64,000 nucleotides of DNA from Madurella fahalii. Taxonomy: Eukaryota; Ascomycota; Sordariomycetes; Sordariales. Under the pieces are notes generated by a model. The model was not told the DNA's origin. It saw nothing but the letters and a program-made list of their open reading frames with translations, and searched no databases. Location: the NCBI GenBank assembly GCA_029876055.1, contig CM056875.1:3249001-3313000 (forward strand). Reading direction: 5' to 3'. Made by a program: the position numbers and the translations under genes. Every line of letters begins with the position of its first letter. Within the stretch, counting starts at the first letter, position 1. Shown here one piece after another: positions 1-11,061 of this stretch.

Positions 1-296
1 GAAAGACTCAGTCAGATACCAGTTTGCTTAGTAGTTCAGGTCGTCCTATGATACCACGTTCTTTTTTTCTATTAGTTATAACAAGATATCCCCTCTAGTT
101 TTACGATGAGTTCCTATGAAGCTGATGACTTCATGCTTCCGTAACCTGACCCTGTCCATTCAATATCACGCAACCAGGCCCAGTGTGTTATGTAGGCTAC
201 AGTTCGGGATGACAGTTCCTGCAGTCCAGAAGGACCTTTTCATTGGTATAGTATAGGTGGGGTATCTATCCATAGCCGCTTTTCATCCTCGCATTG
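1..296. other. Left-edge intergenic stretch
   Basis: This stretch lies downstream of the SPB4 stop codon on the minus strand. It is moderately AT-rich and I see no convincing coding sequence, tRNA or repeat in it. It probably holds the SPB4 3' untranslated region and terminator. Confidence 0.5.
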
Positions 297-2290
297 CTAA
301 TCATCAAAACCATCAAATTCATCACCCCCATCCGCATCAACTTGGTTCTTCGCTCGCTCCTCATTCCTCCTCCTCACCTCCCCAATCATCTCCTCCAGTT
401 TCTTCTGCTCCTCCCTCTCCTTCTCCGTCATCCGACTCAGCCGCTGCGCCTCCCTCTTCCGCCGCTTCTTCTCCCGCCTCGCCACCTTCAGGTCCTCCTG
501 CTCGTGTTTGCCACTCCACGCCTCGTTCTTCTTCCGCTTGAGCGAGCCGTCGGTCCCCGCTTCCCCATTCGCAGCAGCGGCAGCATTAGCAGCCACCCGG
601 TCGGCCTTCTCCTTTTTCCACCTCTCCAGCTCAGCCAGCCTCTTCTTCTCCCTCGCCTTGTTGCGGAACGGTATACTCTCCGTGTCGATCCCCAAGCCGA
701 GCGACCTGTCCAGCCCCTTCACCTCGGGCATCTTGGGCAATTCGAGCAGGCCATACCCTTTCGCCAAGTCGGCCCAGTCGAGATCGGACATGCGGAAGAT
801 GGAGGTGGCCTGGTGCTCGATGTAGCTGCGCGCCCAGCTGACAAAGGCGCGCTGCGCGAGCTGGAAGATCTCGCGGTCGGCTTGGGCTTGGGCGCGGATT
901 TTGGCCGAGACCTGGTCGGCTTCCGAGGCGGAGACCGAGACGGGGGGTTTTTCGAGGGGCGTGATGGGCGTCTGGCGAACTTCGAGAAGTTGCACGTAGC
1001 CTTCCTCGCGGCCCGGCTGGAGCATTACCACGGCCAGGCCTCGGCGGCCGGCTCGGCCGGCGCGCCCGCAACGGTGGATAAAGACTTTGGTGTCGGTTGG
1101 GGGGTCGTGTTGCACTACGAGGTCGACTTGCGGAATGTCGAGGCCACGGGCGGCGATATCGGTCGTCAAGAGGATGGTAGGTGAGGTCGCGTTGACGAAC
1201 CGTTCAAAGTTCTTTTCGCGGACTTGAGGTTCGAGTTTGCCGTGGAGGGAGACGATGGAGAAGCCTATGGGTAGGACCCCGTGAAGGACGCGGGCGAAGT
1301 ACTTAACGGCAAAGCAGGTTGAGAAGAAAACAATTGAGCGAGCGGGGCGAGGTTCGAGTTTCTCTAGGAGCTGGCACAGAGCGGGAAGTTTCTGGCTCGC
1401 TGGCGTTACGATGTAGGACATCTGTAGCGACATGGGTGTTTTCCTCTCCTGGATGACGCCTCCGTCTTTTAAGCTCTTTACCCGCACCGTGATTTTGTGC
1501 GGATATAGTAGACCGACAGTGATGAGTCTTTCAACAGCCTCACTTAATGAGGCACTAAATAGACCGGTACGGCGCTGTTTGGGGAGGTAGCCGAGGATTC
1601 GTGTGAGCTCCTGGGAAAACCCGAGGTCGAGCAGACGGTCGGCCTCGTCCATCACCAGGACCTCGAAGGAGGATGAAGGCGCCTTGACGTAGGGACTCGA
1701 CAAGAGCTCTGCGAGCCGCCCGGGGGTGCCGATGAGAAGGTTAGGCGACAGCCGTAGGAACGTGCTCAGGTCTTCCGCAGCTTTAGTTGTGCCTCCAACT
1801 AGGAGTTGTGGAACAACCACCGGCTCTGTCATAGCGGGCCGCTTCTCATCCCCTTTGGAAAACGGTAGTAGCTCGGCAGACGGGGCATGGAACTTGACGA
1901 GGGACACAAGGACGTTGTAGATTTGGGACGCAAGCTCTCGAGTGGGTGAGATGATAATACCCTGAACGTGGTGACGCTTCGCCGGCTCCTCGCTGCGCAA
2001 GAGTTTCTGCAACCAGCGCAATTAGTATGGTCGTCTGCATGTTCGCTAGAGGAATAAATTCTCACTTCGACCACGGGTATCAGGAATGCAAGGGTCTTTC
2101 CGCTGCCCGTGACGGCTTCCACAACCACGTCCTTATTTCCCCGGAAGATCTCGAGACATGACTTCTGCACCGGAGTGGGGTGCTCGAAGCCCATCGAAGA
2201 AAGGTAGTCGAGAATCCATTGCGCAAGACTCGGTGTAAGGGCGTCCCACGACCTCGGTACCTTCTTGGCGCGCGGCTGGTCTGGTGCCAT
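297..2290 (-). CDS. SPB4: ATP-dependent rRNA helicase SPB4 (DEAD-box)
   Basis: Nucleolar DEAD-box helicase of the SPB4/DDX55 family, needed for 60S subunit assembly. The gene has two exons, complement(2066..2290) and complement(297..2006), separated by a 59-bp intron with a TACTAAT branch site; together they encode 644 aa, close to the usual 600-650. Visible motifs are a Q motif (GFEHPTPVQ, about residue 34), Walker A (AVTGSGKT, about 59), PTRELAS, DEAD (about 195), SAS in place of the common SAT (about 226), and HRCGRAGRAG (about 386). A lysine- and glutamate-rich C-terminal tail follows, as in SPB4 orthologues. The start ATG is the first in frame, directly before the conserved N-terminus. 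The gene is transcribed away from DGK1. The family assignment is strong. Confidence 0.95.
2007..2065 (-). other. SPB4 intron
   Basis: A 59-bp phase-0 intron on the minus strand with donor GTGAGA, branch TACTAAT and acceptor TGCAG. Removing it joins the residues of motif I to the PTRELAS exon without a frame break. It is a good example of the intron grammar used to build the other gene models here. Confidence 0.9.
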
Positions 2291-3223
2291 TGTTGACGTT
2301 CAGTTGAGGTTGGACGCCCCCGGATCTTGGAGCGTTTCTCCAAACGACCGTTCCTCTACTGCCGCAAGTTGCCGACGAGAAACAAAAAATTACTGGGGGT
2401 GTTGCTTGTTATCTTATCTGCTTATCGCTACAGTGGGGAAGATCCCTTGGAAAGGGCGATCTAACCCTAACCCCGCTTTGACGCCGGGGCTGCTTTTCCC
2501 GCCAGATCAATTACGGTACCATATATTTGGGTGCTGATGCAAGTTGTCACGTCAGGTTCTCGTAGAGAATTGCGTCAGAGGAACAACTTGACTACACAAG
2601 ACTCGGCCACGTATTGCCCAACTCGCTAACCGTTGCCTCCCTGCTCTGCTAGCTGCCGCGATAATCAACTGCTTCCAACTGGGACATAAGAGGCACATAG
2701 AAGATCGCAAGATACCTAGCTACGATACCTGAATGGCAGTGCGGGTTCCCTCAGGCTTTGTGTCACATGCTTGCAAGTGACGCATGAGCACCTCGCTGCC
2801 CATCCGCCCCAGCCGAAATTTTCGCACAGCCATCCTCCTCCAACTCGGCCGCCCGTCAACCCCGAACACCCGTTCCATTTTCCTCCCCGACAGACCGGCC
2901 CAGCCGAGGCACACTCGCAAACACCGCCGCCATCCTTTGGTCAAGATTTGCGCGTTTCGGGTCAGCCATGCGGTGGAGTATTCACACTCCGCCGCATCTT
3001 CTTCAGCACCCTGGATCCGATCGCCCAAGAGATAGCGGCTTTCTTCCGAAACCAACAGTCCGTCTTTAGCGCCCTAACCTGCCCGCTGGCGTCACCCCGG
3101 GAGACTAGGAAAGACAGACATTACGACCACCAGGCCGCGCTCTGGCCGTCGCGCTTCTTCGACCTCCGACCGATCCTCAAGGGCGTCGTTCCGCTACCCG
3201 CGCTCCCTCCATTTTCCTGCAAC
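2291..3223. other. Divergent promoter region SPB4 / DGK1
   Basis: About 930 bp between the divergent starts of SPB4 and DGK1. It should hold both promoters. The DGK1 reading frame stays open upstream of its ATG to about 2771, but that extension has no family similarity that I can see. No repeat or RNA gene is evident. Confidence 0.5.
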
Positions 3224-4411
3224 ATGGCTAGAAGGAACCAAAGCATCCCCGCCACACCCCGCGTTATTTCTCCCAGCCCGACACCGTCTGAACGAGATGC
3301 GAGCGGCCAAGAGTCATCGTCCTACCTAGGCCCAACAACCCGGTCAGCGGCGCGGAAGCGGCTAGCGGTTACCCCTCAACCCGCGACAGACGATATCGAC
3401 GAGGATGACAGCCCCGACCTCCGGAGGGCTCGGAGCCGGAGTCGCAGCCCGATCGACGCGCGGAAACTAGGCAGGCTAACACCGAGAAGATCCTCGACTG
3501 CCGCAAATGGCGTCAAGCCGCTCGCTGCGGGGTCAAACGGGTACATCCCAGAGAAAGCGGCCGAGACCAACGGCCATCTATCGCCGCCGACGCCGTCGGT
3601 ATACTACGGATGGAACTGGCGAGACTTTAGCCGCAGCCCGAGCCCGCTCGGTCTCATCCCAATCCACAGACACTGGCGGACGTTTGTGCACAAGCACGAG
3701 GTTCCCCGCAAAGCGCTGCACGTCTCGATCGGCTTCTTTGTCGTGTGGCTCTATCTCTCGGGAACCCAGACGTCGGCGGTGTGCCCCTACCTCATGGGCG
3801 CACTAATACCCATAGCCGCGGTCGACGTCCTCCGCCATCACTATGCGCCTTTCAACCGCCTCTACGTCAAGGTCCTGGGCGCGCTCATGCGCGAGAGCGA
3901 GTTCTCGGGCTACAACGGCGTCATCTTTTATTTGCTCGGCGCCTGGGCCGTGCTCTACTTCTTCCCCAAGGACGTGGGCGTCATGGGCACGCTGCTTCTT
4001 AGCTGGTGCGATACCGCCGCGAGCACGTTTGGAAGGTTGTACGGCCGCTACACGCCCCGCATCCGCCGTGGCAAGTCCCTCGCCGGATCGCTCGCCGCGT
4101 TTATTGTGGGTGTCGGCACGTCGGTGTACTTTTGGGGTTGGTTGGCCCCGACTAAAGGGCCGTTTCCCGGCGACGAGAACTTCATGTTTACCGGCTCCCT
4201 TGGCCTTCCCCGGGTGCTGGCCGATGCTGTGGGTTTGGCACCCGAGAAGGCAACCGTTTCGGGTGGGCTTGCTCTGGGTATCATGAGTGTGTGGTCGGGG
4301 TTTGTGGCTGCGGCTAGCGAGGTGGTTGATCTTTTTGGATGGGATGACAACCTGACGATACCCGTTCTGAGCGGTTTGGGCATTTGGGGTTTCCTCAAGT
4401 TTTTTGGTTGA
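3224..4411 (+). CDS. DGK1: CTP-dependent diacylglycerol kinase (DGK1-like)
   Basis: Single-exon gene for 395 aa. Residues from about 145 on match the DGK1/dolichol-kinase/CDP-DG-synthase-like group: a WRTFVHKHEVPRKALHVSIGF segment, several hydrophobic membrane segments (VVWLYL, YLMGALIPIAAVDVL, VIFYLLGAWAVLYFFP) and the signature GTLLLSWCDTAASTFGRLYG followed by RRGKSLAGS. In yeast DGK1 is an ER/nuclear-envelope enzyme that uses CTP to phosphorylate diacylglycerol to phosphatidate. The N-terminal 140 residues are Ser/Pro/Arg-rich and probably disordered. I chose the ATG at 3224 (AACATGGC context) rather than the open extension upstream, because family similarity begins only downstream of it. 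Confidence 0.9.
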   Translation: MARRNQSIPATPRVISPSPTPSERDASGQESSSYLGPTTRSAARKRLAVTPQPATDDIDEDDSPDLRRARSRSRSPIDARKLGRLTPRRSSTAANGVKPLAAGSNGYIPEKAAETNGHLSPPTPSVYYGWNWRDFSRSPSPLGLIPIHRHWRTFVHKHEVPRKALHVSIGFFVVWLYLSGTQTSAVCPYLMGALIPIAAVDVLRHHYAPFNRLYVKVLGALMRESEFSGYNGVIFYLLGAWAVLYFFPKDVGVMGTLLLSWCDTAASTFGRLYGRYTPRIRRGKSLAGSLAAFIVGVGTSVYFWGWLAPTKGPFPGDENFMFTGSLGLPRVLADAVGLAPEKATVSGGLALGIMSVWSGFVAAASEVVDLFGWDDNLTIPVLSGLGIWGFLKFFG

Positions 4412-6700
4412 AAGACGAGGTGGCCGGGTAAACTAATATGTACGGGGCAGGAAATGGTGTCTGTTGCCGTTATGGCCGGCGTGGTTGGACAATGTACGTT
4501 TATCAGATGCATGGTCGGCGTTCTTGGGCAACGGGATGCTGGTGTTGTGACATGTGTTCGGCCAGGCTGGGGAGCGAAGATTGGATTTATCATTAAAGTA
4601 CACGGATGGATAGACGAATCTCAATTCCTGATTCTCCTCCCTCATCTCCGGGTACGGTTCGTAGCTGCTGCTCGGCAAACGGAAGCCTAATCGTGTCTGC
4701 GTCGGGGAGCGTTCTATTGGAGAAGCAGCGTTTGCGGGGCGTGTCTTCCAGTCCGCATCGGCATCCCCGTCAAGCCGACTTAGGGTGCGATGATATATGC
4801 CCCAAGACAAATGAATATAGAACGACATGGGTCTGTTGGCTCTGCAGCTGCCACGCAATTTCAAGGGTGCTTGCCCCAAGTAAGGATGACTTGCATCTGG
4901 GCTCGGGCGCGGGGATCTCGACAAAAGGGGAAAGGAAGGTTGGACAGGGGTGTTCCAGGCTTCCGCCGTCTCGACACTCTTTTTTCACTCACTTGCTCAA
5001 TACTCAGGTAGAAACATTCCCCAAGACAAGGTTACCTTATCTTCAGACCCGACACGACAAAGTACCCCGATGTACAACATTGCTTCTGATAGCGTTGAGC
5101 AAGGTAGATCAATGGCGGCCAGAGCCCCGGTGCGTCACTAGTATTCGCATAAACACCCAGTCTGTGCATGCACAACTGTCGCCATCCACGAAACACCCGA
5201 AATCGCGCGCGTTTGTGGCATGCACTTCGGATGTACAACTGCCCGCCGCACATGTATCGCTTTTCGGTTCGGAACCACTCGAGGTACGTGACATTCTCTT
5301 TGTTCTACTTTCCATTTCCCTCCTCTCCACTGTCTAGCCGGAAAACCAACACCAAGAACGCAAGGTCCTCCACCTCCGTCTCGAAACAGAGTGGCATCTG
5401 TATGCTCATGTACGTCCTCTGCCATTGACCTCTCAGAACGTACCGCTCGAGGCCCGGCTGAGGCAACTCCATCCTATAGAATCGTGCCCAGTCATCAATC
5501 GGCGGCGCAAGTCTGGTTTGACTGCATCTCCTAATTCCACTTGAGCCGTTATGTTACATTTCGCGGTACCCACACACTTCTCTCTTGGGTCCTACCGTTC
5601 TTCCTTCTCGAACCTAGCGAACCCAGCGATCGTGGAGGAGGGGAACGCCTCTGCAGCACGACCTCCCAAGCGTGCAGGAGGCTTTTGATGCGTTGTCCGA
5701 TGCTTGCATTGTGTCCCCATTCGCACGTCGACGGGCCACTGGCCAACCCCTTTTTTCCTCTGCTTTCTCTCAGGATCTCCTCCCACTTGGTGCCCGCCAG
5801 TTGATCTTGTTTTGCCGTCTCTCTGACGCAATTCTCACTGCCGCACGTTGGAGTCATTAGCGCGGGGGTGGAAGGGGGTTTACACCAGACTGGCCCAGTC
5901 AGCCATGCAGAAGTCGTAGACGAGCCGAGTTAGCTCCATCCTGACGGGCCCAGGTCTCCGGCTCTTTCGATCAGCGGCCCAATGATCACCCCAGTCTGAG
6001 CCGGTTTGTTGGACGACGAGCGCGTCTGCCTCCTTTACTTCGCATGGCTCCAAAGTCATGCCCCTTCCCCGCCTCCGCCCAGCATCGGCTACATGCCGTC
6101 ATCCCAACTGGATGAGCTTGCTAGGGCAGCCCAGAGATGCAGCAGGGGTACGTGTGCTTGAGGTGCCCTCCGGATGGAGCATTTCTAAAACTTAGGCTGT
6201 CGGGGACAGTCGGTCCCAACAAGATCTTTCCTTCGATCCGGAGCTTCTAGAATGTCAGTGGCGTGGATCAAAGGAAGACGGCAGACCGCTGCGGGCAAGC
6301 CAGCCCGTCTTCAGCCTGGGACATACCGGGACCAGCCCTGTGCGGTCGAGTTATACCGGCTGCTTGAGACACTACAACTGTAGGAAAAGCTCCCAGCGTT
6401 TTCCGTCCGCCCTTTTGACCTACATAACCCGACATTGGCGTACGCGTTACTGTGCCCGGCTCGCATTACCGAGTCGACCAAGACGTCGTCTCTAGGATCC
6501 ATTGAAAGGCCAGCCTCGGGTAGGACTCGGAACCACAGGGTCTTTGTTAGTTGTCGTGGCTCGAGATTCCCAGCCTTTACAACGCGCGCGGGACAAGAGC
6601 GCACAGGTGTCTCAAACATGCATTCTCTGGGCCGCTGGCAACCGGCTTCGGCTCCAGCTCGTGCGTGCTGCAGAGCTAGCGGTACATCTGTGAAGCCTTG

Positions 6701-6724
6701 CAGACAGACAGACAGACAGACAGA
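6701..6724. repeat. (CAGA)n microsatellite
   Basis: Six consecutive CAGA units with no interruption, inside the gene-free stretch between DGK1 and KXD1. It is a simple-sequence repeat with no evident function. Confidence 0.9.
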
Positions 6725-8270
6725 CCACAAGTTCGGCTACACGGGGAAAGCTTATGCCAGGGCTTATCGGCACGCATCCACGGAAGCAGGCCGTGGAACA
6801 ATTCGCCTAGGTAGAAGGGAGAGGAGACCAGTTCGGACAACCTTCCGAGGTCCGTTCTGCCCACGGTCAGCAGGCATACATTGTACACTTTGCCGTATGT
6901 ACCTGCCAGCCACTCTACTGAATTGACCGATTTTCGCCGAATAACTGCCCAGTGGGCACATCGTGCCCACCTGCGACCAATCGAATCAAATCCGTTAAGG
7001 CAGGTTTAGGGCACTGCAATTTTGATGTTTTCCTCGTCCGGCAGGAGATGGCGAGAGCCGGATGAGCTCCATCATGGCCCCAGGAGGCGCACAGGCCAAG
7101 GCGCCGGCAGGCAGAGCTGCGATTGGGAATTACAAAGAACACCCCCCCAAAAAATAATTCGACCTGCAGGTATTTTGGACAACACATTGCCCGACCCAGA
7201 TGCATCACTGCCTAACCCGACTTTGCAACATCTGTTCAACGTCGGCCTTTGATACTTCCCGGACCAACGAGATGGCAGCCAGGGAACCTGAATCCCACGC
7301 CGCTTTTACAATTCCGCCTAGCGTCACCATGGCGCACAACGAACAAGTGCGCCGTTTGCAACTCGTCGTTCGTCGATCCCCCAAGGTCTTTCGGTTCACA
7401 CCCGCCGATTTGTCGTCCTCTCCGTCTCCTAGCCCGCTGCTCGTGCAATCCGTCTCACCGTTTCGCCCTCGCCTAATCCCCCTCCAGTCCCAAGGCATAC
7501 CTCATGACCTCCAATTTTTTCCATGGCCCGAACCGTTGCTTTCTGACCTCCGCGGCGGGGGGGGCCTAAGCCTGTCATACGCTGCTTCCAACCCATCCCC
7601 CCCAACCCGCCATATCTTGGGCCAGTCTCCGTCCGGCAAGAATACTACCCCTGCTCACGCCTCCGGCATGTATTCTCGCCTTCCACCCCTCGCTTGGTCG
7701 GCACTGTTAGGCCCACCCCCCTCCCTAGACCTCCCTTCCGGACCTTGACCGTTGAGCCTCCGGTTCGCAGTCTAGCTGCCCTGTTCCATTTCGCCCCTTA
7801 CTGGCTACCCTTTTGCGGGACCCCTCGCAGACAGCTCACAGTCGGAGTCCCTCAGTTACCGATAGGCTCCTCTGTCCCAACTTCCCTTCGGTCAGGCCAG
7901 CTCCACCAATACAAACGGTGATAATCGCCCCCCGGCATGTGCATCCGGTTTCGTTGTCTCCTTTCTCTGATCAATCGAAACTCGCCGGAAAGCCAATCCG
8001 CGTCCTGCTTGCTCGGCCAATTGCCCTGGGGGTCGACTCATCGACCATGCCGTCCTCCCTTTTGGTAGGCTTGGCCCCATGGAAGGATGACGGGTGGGAG
8101 GCGTGGCTCGATGAAGTCCGGGCTATCATCGTCACCATCACTCATATCACATCCCACTTCTCCCTGGTCTCAAGCGGGGTCATGGAGATGCTCAACGAAT
8201 AAAGTCTCCGGTTCTTATCCTTCCCAAACTCGTGATGTCGGGATGCCGTCGACCAGGGGGGCTCTGAAAA

Positions 8271-8280
8271 GTATAAAAAG
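8271..8280 (+). promoter_or_regulatory. TATA-like box upstream of KXD1
   Basis: GTATAAAAAG sits about 250 bp upstream of the KXD1 start, followed by a TC-rich leader typical of fungal 5' untranslated regions. The assignment rests on position and sequence only. Confidence 0.35.
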
Positions 8281-8525
8281 GGTCATCGTTGACGGCTTCG
8301 AGGTAGGTTCTTCTTCCTCTTTTCTCTTCACTTTCTTTGCTCTTCAAGCATCGAACCACAGACTACGCACCGCTTGCCCACATTTGAGCAACCTTGGACA
8401 GTTCCAAGTGACACCGTTCGTCTCATCACAAACATCATCAGACGTTTGGAGCTCCCTATCAGCCACAAACCCTGTCACACCCTTCACACCCTTCACACTA
8501 TTTTGCCCCTCTCGCATACCTCACC

Positions 8526-9381
8526 ATGTCTTCGTATTATTCCACTCAGTACTACGCCGCGTCTGGTGCCCTCCCTATCCCCACCAGCAAGGGCCAGTAC
8601 CAGCAACCACCCTACTACACCAGCGGCGACAGCACCTACTCCGTGTCGCCGCCTGAAGATCCAGATGTTTCCGTCAGCTCCTCGTCGGGCTTGGCTTCGT
8701 ATGGTAACAGTTACTCTGTGACCACGAGCTACGCCGGCAGCAGCCAAGGCGAGTACGACAGCGCTGGCTCGGCGAGCGGCGTCGACCTAAATGAGTACAT
8801 GCAGGAGCGGTTCGCGGCCACCTTTGACCCGCTTCCGCTCGACAAATGCACTGCCAAGCAAGCACAAACGTGAGTTGCATTTTGCCCAGATCTGTATTTT
8901 TGGCAACACCGCCAAAAGGCGAGCAGACAGGCTGTTTTGACAGCGAGTTAGCTGGCGACGAGCTGCGGAGCAAAGCTGGAATTTTGAAATCTTTGTACTT
9001 GTTGCTAATTGCGAGTTTGAGCAGATCTGGCCACTTGAATGCCAAGCACCGCGAGCTGCTCGAGTTGCAGGCAAAGGCGCAGGCTCGCCTTGCAAAGACT
9101 CGCGCGCGGTTTGCGCAGGGGCTTGAGGATGCGCGCGAGGTGCGCAACGATCTCGAGTGGACGCAGAAGAAAGTCTCGTAAGTTTGCAAATCCTCTCCTC
9201 GACACGGATCGAGGTCTGCTCGCGATTGCGAGTCGGATGGCTCAAATCTCGAAAAATGGACATTGAGAATCGAGTGCTGACAAGATTGGGAACCAGATCT
9301 TTGAAAGCAAAGGCGTCAAAGAAGCACTCCAAGGAGTACACCAAGGCCCGGGAGCGGTATCCGTCCCCGGACATGTACTAG
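8526..9381 (+). CDS. KXD1: KxDL-domain protein (BORC/BLOC-1-type subunit)
   Basis: Three exons, 8526..8869, 9025..9177 and 9297..9381, give 193 aa. The first exon encodes a Tyr/Ser/Gly-rich head with no clear fold. The second and third encode a helical coiled-coil segment (LNAKHRELLELQ, then RNDLEWTQKKVSSLKAKASKKHS) that matches the KxDL domain; the signature reads RNDL here. In yeast and animals, KxDL proteins are subunits of BLOC-1/BORC-type complexes on endosomes and lysosomes. Donors are GTGAGT and GTAAGT, acceptors GCAG and CCAG, and both joins keep the frame. The short C-terminus ends RERYPSPDMY. The start is the ATG at 8526 after a pyrimidine-rich leader. Confidence 0.8.
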
Positions 9382-11061
9382 TCTTTTTCAGCCTCATTTT
9401 TTGTCGGCCAGGCGTTTTCCGTTGGATCTTGCATTTTTTGAACCTCATTTACCGGTGGATCTGGCAGACGGCTGCATTTGCAGATTTCACAACCACTTTC
9501 CCCTTGCAGCTGCGCTTTTCACGGATCGGCGAGATGGGAGGGGTGAAGGAGAGGTGGGAAAGGGGGCGTGCGATGAGGAGCCTCGCGAAAGAGGTGACGT
9601 TGGGACAAGGCGCGGCAAAAATAGCCGCAGGTTGCCCCTCGCCGCTTTACGGTACGGCTGTAGCCGTAAAACGGTAGGGTGTGTGTGTGTGTGCCTGGTT
9701 CTGCTGCAGTGTGCGCAGGTACGCAGGGCGCGGCTTAGAGGGGGGGGGGGGTTCATTTTCGATCATCTCACGCCCCCTCCCTCTTCCACTCACACGCTCC
9801 CGCGCACGCCAACGCAACGCGACGGAGCGACCCGCTGCATCCACACGCTTATTACTTACTTTGCGCATTTCTGGCGGTTGTTTCATGACTGTTTATGGGT
9901 TATGATTGGACGGGCGGGCAGGGCTTGGGTTTTTTTACTGGGTTTTGGATTCCGGATGGAGCCAGCGTTTTCTTGTTTTTTGGGGGAAAAAAGTACCGAT
10001 ACGTCTTTTCACACCCCTCCCCTCTCCGTTCTCTGCTGCACGTCATATTCTTAGGGCGGGGCTCCCGGCCGTTGGAGGGAAAATCTTGGGAATGGGGGGG
10101 AACAAGCGCCAGGGCTGCAGGTGGGCTGCGTAGGTGGGCACACCGGCCCGCCAAAGCCAACCGGCCTCTGTGCCTTTGCCTTGCTTGGGAACCAGTACCA
10201 AGGAAAGCGGGCATGCGGCCGGTTGGCAGCCACCGGCAAGGTCAGCCGGTCAGACGGTCAACTCAGCCAGCCAGCCAGCCCGCCAGGTGGGGAAGCTGGG
10301 CTGGTTTTGAGGATACGGACGGGTTAGAGACAAGCTTTTCCATTTTTGCGTACCGGGTAACCGGAGAGACTCCTCCTGATGGGGATGACCGGTGGCTGGA
10401 TATGATCCCCAGACTGGGCAAGGGCAACGGGATGGTGAACTCGGGTGGTGGGTCTATTCCTCATGGGGTCTTATTGTAGCTAGGCGTCTTGGCTGTTGTC
10501 TGCTTGTTTTTTGTAGGGTAGGTAAGGAAATAGTAACAGTTACCCTCCTTTCCTCAGCCTGCCTCGCGTGACCCGTGACTAAACCGTGACCTTGATCTTG
10601 GCCTTGTACAGTAAACCACCCCTCATGCGTATCCCCGCTTTCAACTGGACACCGGACACCGTGTTCCCCGTCCGGCCCTGCCCTGCCTGGACACATCATG
10701 TGACTGTGACGGGTGCTTGAGAGGCTAGGTAGTGCCTAACTAGGCCTGAAAAGCAATCCCAACCTGGAAGAAGACCAGCTCTACACAACAACAAACCCCA
10801 ACCCCCCGCCCCCTCCAGCCCCTGAACAGTCACGTGATGCCCCCTTTTTGTTTTTTTCTCCCCATCTATCCGTGATAATTCATCACACACAGTTTATCAT
10901 ATACATCCCCATTCCCGAGTAGTACAGTATTACGAGAGATAGAGAAAGATGAACCGCCTGGCATCTCGGCAGAGTAAAAGTAATTTCTGGTCCCTTCACA
11001 AGAGGTGAACAATATAACATCTCACTTAACCGGCCTTAACAGAAACCGGAGCAGCAGCGAA
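9382..11061. other. Intergenic stretch between KXD1 and the acidic protein
   Basis: About 1.7 kb of GC-rich sequence with G-runs (for example around 9740) and short open frames only. It holds the convergent 3' ends of KXD1 and the minus-strand gene that ends at 11062. No RNA gene or mobile element is visible. Confidence 0.45.

Larger units (their letters stand above)
4412..8525. other. Long gene-free stretch before KXD1
   Basis: Over 4 kb with only short, overlapping open frames on both strands and no recognisable domain. A (CAGA)n run lies at 6701-6724. The last 1.3 kb is pyrimidine-rich with a TATA-like box (GTATAAAAAG) at 8271-8280, about 250 bp before the KXD1 ATG. An open frame at 7200-7748 (Ser/Pro-rich, 182 aa) lacks codon or domain support. 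The region could hold a long non-coding transcript or a fast-evolving gene, but I cannot support either from sequence alone. Confidence 0.4.

Noticed and set aside
294..1184. Plus-strand open frame of 296 codons
   Set aside because: It lies antisense inside SPB4 and is Leu/Pro/Arg-rich, as expected from reading the complement of a GC-rich gene.
7200..7748. 182-codon frame in the 4.1-kb gap
   Set aside because: Ser/Pro-rich, no domain, no intron or start-context support, and overlapping frames of equal quality on the other strand.
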